Virus record (IMG/VR): IMGVR_UViG_3300028569_000023
Coordinates: 22,036 to 86,035 of that record
DNA: 64,000 nucleotides
From: a virus
Strand: one strand, 5' to 3'
A program made the translations under genes and the position numbers. Every line of letters begins with the position of its first letter. Positions within the stretch are counted from its first letter, which is position 1. This document shows, piece by piece, positions 31,301-40,119 of this stretch. The notes below the pieces were generated by a model, which saw nothing but the letters and a program-made list of their open reading frames with translations, searched no databases and had not been told where the DNA came from.

Positions 31301-33429
31301 TATAGATTGAATCCGCCATCCGTATTAGTTATACTAAATACAGACTTAGACCATGTTCCTAAAGTACTACTGACTGCTCCTGTAGCTTCAATTGTGAAAG
31401 CATTAGCATTTAAAACCGTAACTTCATGATACCCATTTGCTGTATCATTTACGATACATCCTTGAATGTAAACAACATCTCCGGTAGCAAGACCGTGATT
31501 TGTAGTAGCGACAGTGATCGTATCGAAACCTGACATCGCGCAACCTCTTCCGGATAAACGGACGGTTCCTAATAGATCTAGAAGTTTACGATGACGTGTT
31601 TTAGTATTTGAGAAAAAGGTGTACCCCTTGAATAGTGAAAGATCAGTAGCGAGAGGCGGTTGATCGTTTGCTTGTAAAATACCCTCTCCGCTATTAGCGT
31701 TAGTGTAAAGATTAGCGCCTCTAAATTCAGAAGGAGTGATGTCTTCAAATGCAACAACGCCTGCGTCGATTTCTGATTGCGCAACGAATCCTTCAAAAAC
31801 AAGCTGAAGTTCATCCGATGGAACGAGATCCGTAAGAACATCCGTTCCGATAGCAGTTACTGTTTCAGAACGATAAACTTGATAGAAATAGCTAGTATTT
31901 ACTTCTTCAGGAACTGTAATATACAAGATAACGTTAGCTGAAGTAGTAAGTGTAATAGGGTCAATATGTTCGGCACGTAATGTCGAATTAATAATAGCGC
32001 CGGGTTCTAGTTTTAGTAGGTTTAGGATTTCATCAACATATATTTGAATAGATTCTAGTTCTTGATGATTAGGGATAACTCCTAATGCGATAGGTTGAGT
32101 AATGCCACGATAGTTAGCACTATCGATAGTTCCGAATGTGCTGGTAGAACTTGTTCCAGTTCCAGTCACGATAAAGGAAATAGTGGTAGAAGTGACGCCT
32201 GTTAAAGTACGAACTCCGTTGATTGATACAGAGTTTACAGTTCCGAACCCTTCTAGATTGATTTTATTACCAGATACAAAATAATCAGAGAGAGTATAGT
32301 CATTGTTAAGCGTGATTGTCACTAGATCTGAACTCGAAGCTACAGAGGAAACATTAAAACGGACAATGCTAGTATTACGTGTTGTGTTTTGGATATAACC
32401 AAAATCCGTAGTACTTCCGTTTGTTCCAACGTTTGCGAATGTGATACTATTAGCACCTACTCCGGTTAAAACAACACTTCCGTTGATAGAAGTTCCGGCG
32501 ATTGTTCCGAATCCTGTTAGTACAACAGTTTCACCGATGGATGCAAAGTTTGTAGCAATACCATTAGCGAAAGTAATAGTAACATCGTTTGTTGTACGAG
32601 TAGCGGCTGAAACGTTTAAATTTACGTATTGAAGATCTTCATCGATCTTTGTAGCAAGAGCGATAGAAGCGGTTCTTAAAGTATCGGCGCTAGTATTAGA
32701 AAGAACACCTAAAGTGTTGTAGTAGTTACTGTCGTTTAATAAATATGTGTTACTATTGCCAGCTTTATCCAGCGCCACTAAAAGTCTGTTAAAATCTGTT
32801 AGAATAAGAGATAGAATAGGATTATAGATTTCATCACGTTCAGATGGCGATCCGAGAAGAAGATTCTCGTTTAAATCCTTATACCCCCAAACGACACGAT
32901 ATGCTACTGCGCTGTCTTGTGGGAGAAATCCTGATGAACTCCCGAGTTCGATATCAAGAGTCGGTTCGATGTCTAGGGCTTTAACTGCTCCGGAATTTAC
33001 GATATAACCGGAATCAGAAGTTAGATCACTAGCTGTTTTTGCTGAGATCTTTTTGATACCATCGGCAGTTGTAAAATAGAAATTAGAGTTAGCCTCAATT
33101 CCTTTAATACGAAGACCATCTTCGACTTCGGAATATGAACCATTGAAAGCTGTGAAATTAGCAGCGCCGCTATTTGTTGTACCATCTTGGAATTCAAGAG
33201 TATTATTGAAATGTCTAAGAATTCTCTCTTTATAGACGAATAATTGCGTAGCCCTATCCGAAGATGTACCAATTGGTGTTCCAAATAGTTTATGACCGCG
33301 CCGAGGTTCAATGACGTTATCACGACGGATAATGACGTTATTAGCCTGTTTTAGTGAACCATCTTGTTGGTTAATCTCGTTTGGTGATGTCTGAAGCCCT
33401 AATGCTGTAAGATAAACGGAACTTGACAT
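28309..33429 (-). CDS. Very large tail protein (1706 aa) with FCCH-like repeats
   Basis: Largest protein in the window. The N-terminal 200 residues (RDNVIEPRRGHKLFG...) match the start of podovirus tail hub/stabiliser proteins. Three repeats share the pattern HGL-x-G-x-V-x-I-x-G, then N-G-x-x-x-V and NTFTI: near residues 650, 1085 and 1460. This is the FCCH-type module common in phage tail proteins. Two other related units (NDVTITFANGIATNFASIG and DLVTITLNNDYTLSDYF) sit near residues 285 and 370. No enzyme signature. It probably forms the tail tube or hub. Confidence 0.7.
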   Translation of the reverse strand: MSSSVYLTALGLQTSPNEINQQDGSLKQANNVIIRRDNVIEPRRGHKLFGTPIGTSSDRATQLFVYKERILRHFNNTLEFQDGTTNSGAANFTAFNGSYSEVEDGLRIKGIEANSNFYFTTADGIKKISAKTASDLTSDSGYIVNSGAVKALDIEPTLDIELGSSSGFLPQDSAVAYRVVWGYKDLNENLLLGSPSERDEIYNPILSLILTDFNRLLVALDKAGNSNTYLLNDSNYYNTLGVLSNTSADTLRTASIALATKIDEDLQYVNLNVSAATRTTNDVTITFANGIATNFASIGETVVLTGFGTIAGTSINGSVVLTGVGANSITFANVGTNGSTTDFGYIQNTTRNTSIVRFNVSSVASSSDLVTITLNNDYTLSDYFVSGNKINLEGFGTVNSVSINGVRTLTGVTSTTISFIVTGTGTSSTSTFGTIDSANYRGITQPIALGVIPNHQELESIQIYVDEILNLLKLEPGAIINSTLRAEHIDPITLTTSANVILYITVPEEVNTSYFYQVYRSETVTAIGTDVLTDLVPSDELQLVFEGFVAQSEIDAGVVAFEDITPSEFRGANLYTNANSGEGILQANDQPPLATDLSLFKGYTFFSNTKTRHRKLLDLLGTVRLSGRGCAMSGFDTITVATTNHGLATGDVVYIQGCIVNDTANGYHEVTVLNANAFTIEATGAVSSTLGTWSKSVFSITNTDGGFNLYPFILAEARSTTIGLSMFIEDASYFVLSSTGNLRRYAVWFDDTGSTTDPTPAGYIGVRIDISTVTTTAEISAKIAQGLAPYINDFNCVDYSGSVTITNSESGYSDPVTIVQTVNILSATVLTRGIGQELSEQIQTITCVADVAGSLAGKAFTLYSPFNRKAYYLWFKVSGIGSNPTPAGLTGIQVDILTNDTAATIATAVKNAVNSEISEEFIAVNSGDDVTITNIGIGNAKFCANLTGSSPAFSYVVDQLGVLTVEKSAEISPSISTDETARNLINAINNNKLETVYGYYLSGAEDVAGKMLFESRTLNINETPFYVNAGDASTGSTFSPDISAELGITAISTASSAQITATSHGFKNGQTVLITGSNSVPSIDGPWVVKNTTTNTFTIDTQVSEAGTVGYLTLATNSEFSDNENRGNRLYYSKYQQPEAVPIANYIDIGAKDQAISRIFALRDSLFVFKGDGIYRLSGEVSPFNVTLFDGSATLLAPDSLAILENSIFGWERGGIVQITESGVSPISRAIDNLILPTASNVYPGFKTSTFGVAYDSDQSYTVWTVKNKSDTYAAIAYRYHTLTQTWTTLDLASTCGIINPVDDLMYLGSAVENYIRQERKDYDRTDYADREYSATIATASYTKANKTLRLNSVTDFNEGDVVVQTPIVTVYSYNQLLKKLDLDTGPSGNDYFSSLKAIANNNMRIKLLALAQKLDLDSNVVATDYESVISTKSGTVSNTTGITESSPVVITAPSHGLLTGRVIDISGSNSSPSLNGIHTVTVLDANTFTIPVEVLTVGISGSLSWITLDNNFNDISTCYNAIINKLNSDSGVSFSNYQYLNNVTTLEAVILNVNRVTKTLTLNYALDFIEGPITIFESIDTTVEYSPITMQDPLGWKHLRESTVMFENRAFTRATLSFATDLLPEFIPVQFDSDGNGAFGYGDFGSGFFGGNSHAAPFRTYVPRQCQRCRFMRLRYEHSVAREVYKINGITLTGSIGQSERAYRS

Positions 33430-33439
33430 TTAACACTCC

Positions 33440-34702
33440 TTAAAAACGACGACTACGTGTGTATCTTAACATTGAATGACGGCCTGATAATTTCTTAGGA
33501 GAACCTTCGCTTCGATTATCCAATAATGAGATTTGCGATTGTTCATTCGCTCCGATTTTAGCTTTAAGTTCAGCAGCACCTTCGCGGTCCCCGATAGAAG
33601 CGAGCATTCGTTCAGCGGTTCTTTCGCAAAGAGTACTGTGTAGATCAGATGGTAATTGAGGAATGATACACTCGTATGCATTACAAACGTAATCTCCTTT
33701 AACTACCGTATAAGGGATATGTTCCCAATTGAAAGTCATTTCGGTACCTTGAATATTAAGACACTCATTATCGTAACTTTTAGTTTTATGTCCACCTGAC
33801 GTTTCAAGAATATCCATTAGTGAATTATTAGAAAATACTTCAGTATCGACACCTGCTGTGAAATTAAAGATAATATTATCCGAAACAGCAAATCCTGCTG
33901 TATTAGCGGAGCTTATGTTTTTCATTGTCATATCTGCGAAGTTCGAGGATTTAGGGACGATGAAATTACCAATAAGCGTTGATGTTAATGTAATAACAGC
34001 GGAAGTACTCGCAGCAGTTAGTCCCGTAATCGAAGCCGCTGAAATAGCAGTGGATAGATTTGAAGCAGTTTGAGTATCTGATACTCCAATTGCGAAATCT
34101 ACACCAGCCGTAAAGGTATTAGACCCAATATTGAATCTATCACCAGAAGCAATAGCAGAATCGTCAATCGAAACGGTTTGTTTAAAATTAGAAATAATAG
34201 CAGCACGAGAATCAGGAACTAATCCGTTAGGACGGAGATAAAAGCTCATTTGTAGATATCCAGTAGTCGTAAATTGACCTCCGGAATAAAGAACTACGTT
34301 GTTATTCTCGAAATAGAAAGACTTAGCCGAACTTGCAGTGTTACTATCGTAACTTTGGAAGAACATTTTATCGTCAGGTGAAATACGAGTCATCTCATAG
34401 ATATTACCTTGTTCATCTACATAGCTAATATCGCGAAGTTTAACGCCGATTGCTCGTTCAGGGATGGGATACTTTGTTACATTGTTAACAAGAGGAATTA
34501 GTTTAGTATATACAAAGTATTCTTCATTGAACATCATGACACTAGGGACTTGTGCCACTTGCATTTCTTCGTCAGCGAATGCGAGAACGTCTGCTTCTGT
34601 GAACGTTGATTGATACAACGGCATTGATATCTTCCGCTTAACGGATTCAATAATTCCGTTCGTACCGCTGGATGTTTTCCAGGGTGTTTTATTTTGGGCC
34701 AT
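33440..34702 (-). CDS. Head-tail adaptor or tail protein (420 aa)
   Basis: Residues 15-130 (GIIESVKRKISMPLYQSTFT, then ADVLAFADEEMQVAQVP, then PIPERAIGVKLRDISYVD) match a conserved podovirus-type structural protein placed next to the tail hub gene. The middle 150 residues are a Ser/Ala/Thr-rich insertion (AASITGLTAASTSAVITL). It starts 10 nt upstream of the large tail gene and overlaps the upstream acidic protein by 1 nt. Confidence 0.65.
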   Translation of the reverse strand: MAQNKTPWKTSSGTNGIIESVKRKISMPLYQSTFTEADVLAFADEEMQVAQVPSVMMFNEEYFVYTKLIPLVNNVTKYPIPERAIGVKLRDISYVDEQGNIYEMTRISPDDKMFFQSYDSNTASSAKSFYFENNNVVLYSGGQFTTTGYLQMSFYLRPNGLVPDSRAAIISNFKQTVSIDDSAIASGDRFNIGSNTFTAGVDFAIGVSDTQTASNLSTAISAASITGLTAASTSAVITLTSTLIGNFIVPKSSNFADMTMKNISSANTAGFAVSDNIIFNFTAGVDTEVFSNNSLMDILETSGGHKTKSYDNECLNIQGTEMTFNWEHIPYTVVKGDYVCNAYECIIPQLPSDLHSTLCERTAERMLASIGDREGAAELKAKIGANEQSQISLLDNRSEGSPKKLSGRHSMLRYTRSRRF

Positions 34703-35118
34703 TACTCACCCTTGAGTTTTTGTTTTTTAAGAAGTAATTCTTGAATCTTAGCGTCGATTTCGTCTTCGGACATGCGATCTGATTCTTCGGACATCTCATC
34801 AGGCATCGCCATAGCATCTGATTCGGATGCTTCTTCGAGCATTTCGTCTTCAGCACCGTCAGAGTATTCTTCGGACTGATCTTGAAGACCATCCATACCT
34901 TCAACGATATCTTCAGCTTTTTCTAAGCCTTTTTTCAGACTTTCAGCATCGGGAGCGGCGACTGAAACTTTCTTCAGACCGCCGAGTTTAGAACCCATTT
35001 TATCGGCCATATCAGCGCGAAGTTCTTGAAGAACGGACTTTTTAGCGCCCATTTCTTCAGGTTTGACTTTCTTGCCTTCTTTTAGTTTTTTAGCAAGAAG
35101 TGACTTAATCTTATCCAT
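34702..35118 (-). CDS. Acidic virion-associated protein (138 aa)
   Basis: N-terminal Lys-rich helix followed by a long acidic region with repeated Asp/Glu/Met/Ser (EEASESDAMAMPDEMSEESD) and a Lys-rich end. Low complexity and highly charged. Transcribed from the late element at 35153-35164, with AAGGGGAA before the ATG. No family recognised. Confidence 0.6.
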   Translation of the reverse strand: MDKIKSLLAKKLKEGKKVKPEEMGAKKSVLQELRADMADKMGSKLGGLKKVSVAAPDAESLKKGLEKAEDIVEGMDGLQDQSEEYSDGAEDEMLEEASESDAMAMPDEMSEESDRMSEDEIDAKIQELLLKKQKLKGE

Positions 35119-35152
35119 TTATTATTCCCCTTGAATTATAATTATTTACGTA

Positions 35153-35164
35153 TATAGTTGTTAA
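35153..35164 (-). promoter_or_regulatory. Late-promoter element TTAACAACTATA
   Basis: Exact copy, overlapping the stop codon of the upstream gene. It ends 34 nt before ATG 35118 and would drive the acidic protein, adaptor and tail hub genes. Confidence 0.75.
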
Positions 35165-35820
35165 AACAGTGTTTTTGAGCCGTTTAAAGCCCATAACGCT
35201 TGATATATCCAAAGAGTTGGACTATTGTAATCAGATAGGTATCTACCCTTATATTTGTCGCCTAGTTCTTTAACGATACGAGGGAGTGCTGAGAATTTCA
35301 CACCTGCTGCATGTAAAAACAATAACTTAACTCGTTTTGTATTAAATACCTTGTTAAAATCAAGACTTAGAACGAGCATTAGCTTTTCTAGAACGTTAAT
35401 TTTACGACCCGCTGCGATCTTAACGAGTGAACGATATTCAGGACGGAGAAGAGAAAACCATTCAGAATCAATAAGATGACCGTGTTCGTTTTTACCAGTA
35501 ATCCAAAGACCGTATTCCGTATTTGCAAGGATTTCTCTAGCGATTTCGCCATTATCAAATAGATAAGATAATACAGCTAGACCTATTAGATTGTCGTGTG
35601 AATTGGCTATAGGGTCATTGGGAGATCTTCTGAAATGACCCGGCTTAGTTCTAGTAGAATTAATCAGAAGCTCGTAGTAAGGCTTAATAGGGCTAATATC
35701 GAGCCCTGCAAATTTAGCTTCTAGACATAAGGACGCGAGTTCTAATTGGGAGTTTTGGTGATCCCATCCACCCCAATCGTTTAGACTATTGATTATCGCT
35801 TGGATTATTGGATGAGTCAT
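35161..35820 (-). CDS. Hypothetical late protein (219 aa)
   Basis: A mainly helical protein containing RRSPNDPIANSHDNLIGLAV around residue 65, a block I associate with phage virion proteins of unknown function. No ribosome site precedes the ATG; the late element ends 4 nt upstream, so a near-leaderless message is likely. It overlaps the upstream gene by 35 nt. Function unknown. Confidence 0.6.
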   Translation of the reverse strand: MTHPIIQAIINSLNDWGGWDHQNSQLELASLCLEAKFAGLDISPIKPYYELLINSTRTKPGHFRRSPNDPIANSHDNLIGLAVLSYLFDNGEIAREILANTEYGLWITGKNEHGHLIDSEWFSLLRPEYRSLVKIAAGRKINVLEKLMLVLSLDFNKVFNTKRVKLLFLHAAGVKFSALPRIVKELGDKYKGRYLSDYNSPTLWIYQALWALNGSKTLF

Positions 35821-36079
35821 TACTGATAGTTGTTACAGTATCGTCCCATTTGCTCATTGGACATTTCATTCCATTTAGTCGAGCTTTCGCGTTGAGAAAA
35901 CAGCCACATTCTCCACAAACTGACATATCTGGCTGGAATTTAGGACAACCTTTACAAATTGACATGCGACGTTCAAACTCGTCATTACTAACCGTTATAT
36001 CCGCTCCAGTTACTGCGTTTTTTGCAACGTTTCTGGCCGATTCAACCGCGAGCTTGAGTTTTGTCTTAAAATCAGACAC
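35786..36079 (-). CDS. Zinc-cluster hypothetical protein (97 aa)
   Basis: Contains CKGCPKF, CGECGCF and KCPMSKW, giving a six-cysteine cluster that fits a small zinc-binding domain seen in phage proteins of unknown function. The N-terminus is a helix (KTKLKLAVESARNVAKNAV). It follows the thioredoxin-like gene directly (stop to start adjacent). Confidence 0.65.
   Translation of the reverse strand: MSDFKTKLKLAVESARNVAKNAVTGADITVSNDEFERRMSICKGCPKFQPDMSVCGECGCFLNAKARLNGMKCPMSKWDDTVTTISNDSSNNPSDNQ
35825..35835 (-). promoter_or_regulatory. Late-promoter element TAACAACTATC
   Basis: Variant with C at the last position, located inside the coding end of the zinc-cluster gene and 4 nt before ATG 35820. 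Transcription starting at its 3' edge would give an almost leaderless message. Confidence 0.6.
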
Positions 36080-36544
36080 TTAACCGCCTAGTGCTTTTAG
36101 TTGGAGGGATTCTAGAACGACTTGAAGTTCTCCGGGTGCTGCCCCGTCGAAGCCGCCGACAAATCCGAACTCGTCATCGTCGGAGATTGCTTCTTTCGCA
36201 AAGACGTAGAAGTTAGGAATGACGTATTTAGGGACCATTTGCGGAGTACCATCTGGATTTAAGAGTTTAGTACCGATGAAATTACCACTAGCGTCCTGTT
36301 TCGGAGTGCCGTCATCATTTGTTTCATATCCAAATGCTTCCTGAGTTTCGGCGAATTGCTCGTATAGCGATTTAACTGTGTTGATTTCGGCGCTAAAGAA
36401 CTGAATTTCTTCGCCGTAATCCTGTTCTAACTGTTCAAAAACGGGTTTAATCGTTTGGCAATGATGACAGTTATTAGCGTAAATAAGAAGAATAGAGAAT
36501 TCGTGCTGTTTTAATTCGGAAGGATCTAAGAGGATTTTAACCAT
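36080..36544 (-). CDS. Thioredoxin-like protein
   Basis: A 154-residue thioredoxin-fold protein. LIYANNCHHCQTIKPVFEQL (about residues 19-38) carries a CxxC redox site as CHHC in the standard place at the start of helix 1. The next segment IQFFSAEINTVKSLYEQF matches the second strand and helix. An Asp/Asn-rich insertion with repeated 'DGTP' follows, before YVIPNFYVF, where the cis-proline loop is expected. It may keep a virion or polymerase factor reduced, or fold tail proteins. It has its own consensus promoter, with a terminator just upstream, so it is an insulated unit. Confidence 0.82.
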   Translation of the reverse strand: MVKILLDPSELKQHEFSILLIYANNCHHCQTIKPVFEQLEQDYGEEIQFFSAEINTVKSLYEQFAETQEAFGYETNDDGTPKQDASGNFIGTKLLNPDGTPQMVPKYVIPNFYVFAKEAISDDDEFGFVGGFDGAAPGELQVVLESLQLKALGG

Positions 36545-36550
36545 AGACGT

Positions 36551-36579
36551 AGTATATACGGTCTGAATGGTATTGTCAA
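36551..36579 (-). promoter_or_regulatory. Consensus sigma70 promoter of the thioredoxin-like gene
   Basis: On the minus strand TTGACA (36579-36574), 17-nt spacer, TATACT (36556-36551). The ATG begins 6 nt after the -10 box, so the mRNA would start at or beside the start codon. Confidence 0.82.
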
Positions 36580-36581
36580 GA

Positions 36582-36618
36582 ATAAAAGCGAAGGTCCGAA
36601 CGTTTTACCGTCCGGACC
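36582..36618 (-). terminator. Rho-independent terminator after the fibre gene
   Basis: GGTCCGGACG and CGTTCGGACC pair over 10 bp around a 6-nt loop (36593-36618), then a T-rich stretch (TTCGCTTTTATTCTT) on the minus strand. It separates the fibre gene from the promoter of the thioredoxin-like gene. Confidence 0.85.
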
Positions 36619-36682
36619 TGTATTTAACTCAGCGAGACGAACGAAGTGTCGCAGCTAGCTAGGAATGCGGAGAGGAGGGAGA

Positions 36683-38416
36683 TCATCTGGGGCCCATGCA
36701 GATGAGGTTAAAGTTGCCAGTACTGTCAGCCACGGTTGATGCGCCTGAGTTATAGATTCCCGTGATCTTGACCGACGTGCTTGATAGCACTTGGGCTTGG
36801 GCTCCATATGTGATTCCGGTATTTGTATTATTGAGAGACGCAACACATGATGGGTTGTCAGAGAAGGTTCCTGTCGCAAGCGTTAGCGTACAAGAACTTG
36901 ACGAGATATTCCCAATAGAAGAGATCCAAGATCCGCTTTGACGGGTGATAGACGCCGAAGTCGAGCAAACTACAGTCGCTCGCTCAACTCTCTCCACCCC
37001 TGGACTGCTCGAATACACACTCCCAGGAATGAGCACTTGGGGAGACTTGGGACAGGGGGAGGAGGCGGTGACGTCTATAATAGCATCAAAAGCAATTGCA
37101 GGGTTTGATCCAAAAAGCGAATCTGCGTTTTGAGCAGCAAACGGATTGGCGGTTGATGTCTTGTCGTTATACCGAATGGCAACACTTGTCCCACCCGATA
37201 GCTGCCATATGGTGCCAGTCTTTACCGCCGTGTTTGAAGTCGAGCTTAAGTCCCAATCTCCAGCCTTAGTGTCACCTTGTGTGAATGTCGGGATTGTAAA
37301 GCCCGCCGGAAGCGGAATGATTGCAGGTGTTGCTGTTGGAGTGCCGCCTTGGAATCTGCCCCGCATCATAATCTTTTGAGGCGCAATACACTGATAGCGA
37401 ATATCGACGTTCGTTACCGTTCCAAGCCCCGCAATGGCCGGAGTGTAACTCGTAGGTAACACCCCCGGAGCATCAAGACGAGCTACGGTCTCGGAGGACG
37501 TGGGGAAGCGGGTCACAGACATTGCTGGCCCTGCCTGTATTGTGTAGGAAGAATCAGTTACTCCGCTGACAAAAAACTCAAAGTAATCATTTGCTGCTGC
37601 CTGAATAACGCACGGCTGAGTCGTTAAGGTGGTGAACCCTCCCGCGACGAGACTTGCGGTGCAAGCTGTAACCTCAGAGCCATTTTTGCGAATGGTAGAG
37701 AAAAAATCCCCTGCTCCAGTATTGTCGAGATAAGCGTTGGCGCTTACTAAAAAGTTACCCGAAGAACGAACGACGTAACGATTGTTAGTTGTGTCAAAAG
37801 AACCCAAGACATCAAGTGTTTTTGAGTTAAGTTGAACCTTTTGAAAACCTGTAGAGCCAATGGCTTGTGTGGTTGATCTTGTTGCAATAGCTAGAGTCTG
37901 AGCCTGAGCCACGGTGCCGATGCTTTTAGCTGCGCCGAGATAAACGTTTGCTACGTTAATAGTGCTTGTTGTAGCAGCAACGGTTTGAGCGAAACGTACA
38001 GTAGTTGCTGTAGAAAGATCACCACATGGGTAAACGAGTGATACTTTATTCACAGTAGTCGTTGCTGTAAGAGGTGTCGAATTCGCAATAACGCCGTTGA
38101 TGAGAACCTGAGCTTGCACTGTCGCGCCAGATCCAAGTGTAAGTTTGTAATCAGCGGTCATTTCGCACGCTTGACCGGACAGCGAGCGGTCTAATGAGTT
38201 CGTTGTGAATTCGGCATAATCCGTAGCGGCATCGAGAACGATCTGAACATCGGAGATAGCAGTTAAAGGAGTAGTTGTGTTGCGAGTAATGACTGCACCA
38301 GATGCCGTAATACCACGCGTAGAGTTCTTTAAACCGCTAGGATTCTTGATGAAGTTTCTACCGAAAGTACCTTGACCTTCGAGGTAATCGATTAATTGTA
38401 AACGGTTGGATGACAT
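36683..38416 (-). CDS. Putative tail-fibre/receptor-binding protein with C1q-like module
   Basis: A 577-residue Ser/Thr/Ala-rich protein. The N-terminus (RLQLIDYLEGQGTFGRNFI) is a likely virion-attachment part. Residues about 195-305 resemble a C1q/TNF-like jelly roll (LDVLGSFDTTNNRYVVRSSG, then FLVSANAYLDN, then YFEFFVSG). The C-terminal 300 residues have regularly spaced cysteines (VVCSTSASITR; SSCTLTLATGTF; PSCVASLNNT; LICMGPR). Its coding DNA from about 36700 to 37550 looks much richer in G+C than the flanks, so the C-terminal domain may have been gained recently. A terminator follows. Function inferred from position among fibre genes. Confidence 0.65.
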   Translation of the reverse strand: MSSNRLQLIDYLEGQGTFGRNFIKNPSGLKNSTRGITASGAVITRNTTTPLTAISDVQIVLDAATDYAEFTTNSLDRSLSGQACEMTADYKLTLGSGATVQAQVLINGVIANSTPLTATTTVNKVSLVYPCGDLSTATTVRFAQTVAATTSTINVANVYLGAAKSIGTVAQAQTLAIATRSTTQAIGSTGFQKVQLNSKTLDVLGSFDTTNNRYVVRSSGNFLVSANAYLDNTGAGDFFSTIRKNGSEVTACTASLVAGGFTTLTTQPCVIQAAANDYFEFFVSGVTDSSYTIQAGPAMSVTRFPTSSETVARLDAPGVLPTSYTPAIAGLGTVTNVDIRYQCIAPQKIMMRGRFQGGTPTATPAIIPLPAGFTIPTFTQGDTKAGDWDLSSTSNTAVKTGTIWQLSGGTSVAIRYNDKTSTANPFAAQNADSLFGSNPAIAFDAIIDVTASSPCPKSPQVLIPGSVYSSSPGVERVERATVVCSTSASITRQSGSWISSIGNISSSSCTLTLATGTFSDNPSCVASLNNTNTGITYGAQAQVLSSTSVKITGIYNSGASTVADSTGNFNLICMGPR

Positions 38417-38434
38417 GTTTTATAATTCCTTTTC

Positions 38435-40087
38435 TTATAGTTCAGAACGAGATACTTCGCGCCATAAGGACGATCCGTTATCCCAGCGGAGGGTTAGAAT
38501 TGATTCAGAATAGGATAACCATTCTCCGTTTAGAGAAAGACCTGTTCCGTTTTCTAAAATGATGTAATTGGTATTAGAAGTACCGATAAGACGTAAAGTT
38601 TGTCCGTCGATAACCCCTAGTGAAATCTGAGGATTAGAAGTAATGTTTACTTCTCCGGAATTACTAACAATGTAAATATCTTGATCAGTACCTGCGGTAG
38701 TTGGAATACCACCAGCGGCTGTGATAATAAACGGCGAAGCGAATGATCCGGACACTATACGGCCTGAACCGCCTGATCCTCCGATAACCCTATATTTATT
38801 TGTATCATTATCGTAGTATAGATAAAGAGATGCGTTATTAGATAAGATTAGATCGAATCCTGTTCCTGTTAAAATACTCTCAGTTACTGTTCCTGAATCA
38901 TTTTTTATAGTAATAGAATTACCAGTACCGTTAGTTAAAATCAGATATTCAGGAACACCCGTTGCCGTAATACCTCTAACTGAAATAAGACCTGAATTTG
39001 TAACTTTTAGTACTGTTGAATTAGGAAAAGTTAAAGTTTTAAGACTTCCAGTTGTAGTGGAATCAATTACAATACCCGCGCCGTAAATAGCATCTAGATG
39101 TTCGAGAACTCCGCTAACTTTTAAACCGCTTGACGATTTGACAAGGGTAGAACCGTCGAGTTCGAGAGATAACTGATTTCCAGAAATCTCAATTCCTTGA
39201 CCGTCAGTAGTGATTGTTCCGACTCCAGAGAATTGAACAAACGTTACAGCGGTACTACCAAGAGTTCCACCTGAATTGATGGTACAGACCCATCCGGTAT
39301 CAGATCCGGTAGTTCCTTCTTCAACGAATACGAACGCTGAAGTTAGTTTATACCAGGAGTTAGCATCGGATGAACGAACTGGAGCACCTGAAGCTTGTAC
39401 GATATAAATACCGTTATCTGCTTGTGTCGTTTGGTTCTTGATGAGAATACGATCATTGGTAACAAGAACGATACCGTCGATTGTTGCGCCGTTTTGAAAT
39501 GCAGTAGCAAGCGTACCGTTTGCGGTAGTCGCGACACGTACTGAATCTTTAACGTCTAGACCTTGAGCTACTGAATCTACGTATGCTTTATTTGCGAGAT
39601 CGTTAGCGCCGAGAGGAGCGAAACTGGAAGTGATAGCATTAGCGCCCATATCCAGAACACCGGACATTGTATCCCCGGCTTTATTTACTTTATCGTTAAG
39701 TTGAGTCTGAATGCTCGATGTAACACCAGCAACGTGACCTAATTCTGTACTAGTTACGGCACTAGGAGAAAGAACTCCCGAACCGTCCGATTGGACAGCC
39801 CGGTTAGCGGTTAGAGTAGCGAGCTTCGAAACTGCGATATTTGCGCCAGATTTGATATTCCCGTCGTCAATATTGGAAATGACGTTACCTGTACCATCGG
39901 CATCGATGGTCTTATTGGTAAGAGTATCGGTACTAGCGTCGGTTACAACTTTTTCTAAGTTAGAACCATCGTGGAATTTCAACCGTCCAGTTGAATCATC
40001 TACTTCCATTTCGCCTTTTTCGTCGGCGGTGGAAGTAGACTTAGGAACGATTCGAAGTCCTAGAAAGAACTTTTTGAATAAATTCAT
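38435..40087 (-). CDS. Tail-fibre-like protein (550 aa)
   Basis: The N-terminus (LGLRIVPKSTSTADEKGEM, then DDSTGRLKFHDGSNLEKVV) and the TDTLTNKTIDADGTGN block are typical of phage fibre or baseplate-appendage proteins. The centre (NKAGDTMSGVLDMGANAI) matches a common fibre repeat. The C-terminus is beta-rich (SGSFASPFIITAAGGIPTT). The late element 40106-40117 precedes it. It shares the TNKT and GDTM blocks with the next fibre gene. Confidence 0.7.
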   Translation of the reverse strand: MNLFKKFFLGLRIVPKSTSTADEKGEMEVDDSTGRLKFHDGSNLEKVVTDASTDTLTNKTIDADGTGNVISNIDDGNIKSGANIAVSKLATLTANRAVQSDGSGVLSPSAVTSTELGHVAGVTSSIQTQLNDKVNKAGDTMSGVLDMGANAITSSFAPLGANDLANKAYVDSVAQGLDVKDSVRVATTANGTLATAFQNGATIDGIVLVTNDRILIKNQTTQADNGIYIVQASGAPVRSSDANSWYKLTSAFVFVEEGTTGSDTGWVCTINSGGTLGSTAVTFVQFSGVGTITTDGQGIEISGNQLSLELDGSTLVKSSSGLKVSGVLEHLDAIYGAGIVIDSTTTGSLKTLTFPNSTVLKVTNSGLISVRGITATGVPEYLILTNGTGNSITIKNDSGTVTESILTGTGFDLILSNNASLYLYYDNDTNKYRVIGGSGGSGRIVSGSFASPFIITAAGGIPTTAGTDQDIYIVSNSGEVNITSNPQISLGVIDGQTLRLIGTSNTNYIILENGTGLSLNGEWLSYSESILTLRWDNGSSLWREVSRSEL

Positions 40088-40105
40088 TTACTTGATTCCT
40101 TACTT

Positions 40106-40117
40106 AATAGTTGTTAA
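40106..40117 (-). promoter_or_regulatory. Late-promoter element TTAACAACTATT
   Basis: One mismatch from consensus at the last base. Ends 18 nt before ATG 40087, with AAGGA in the leader. It lies in the gap between the two fibre genes. Confidence 0.65.
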
Positions 40118-40119
40118 CG

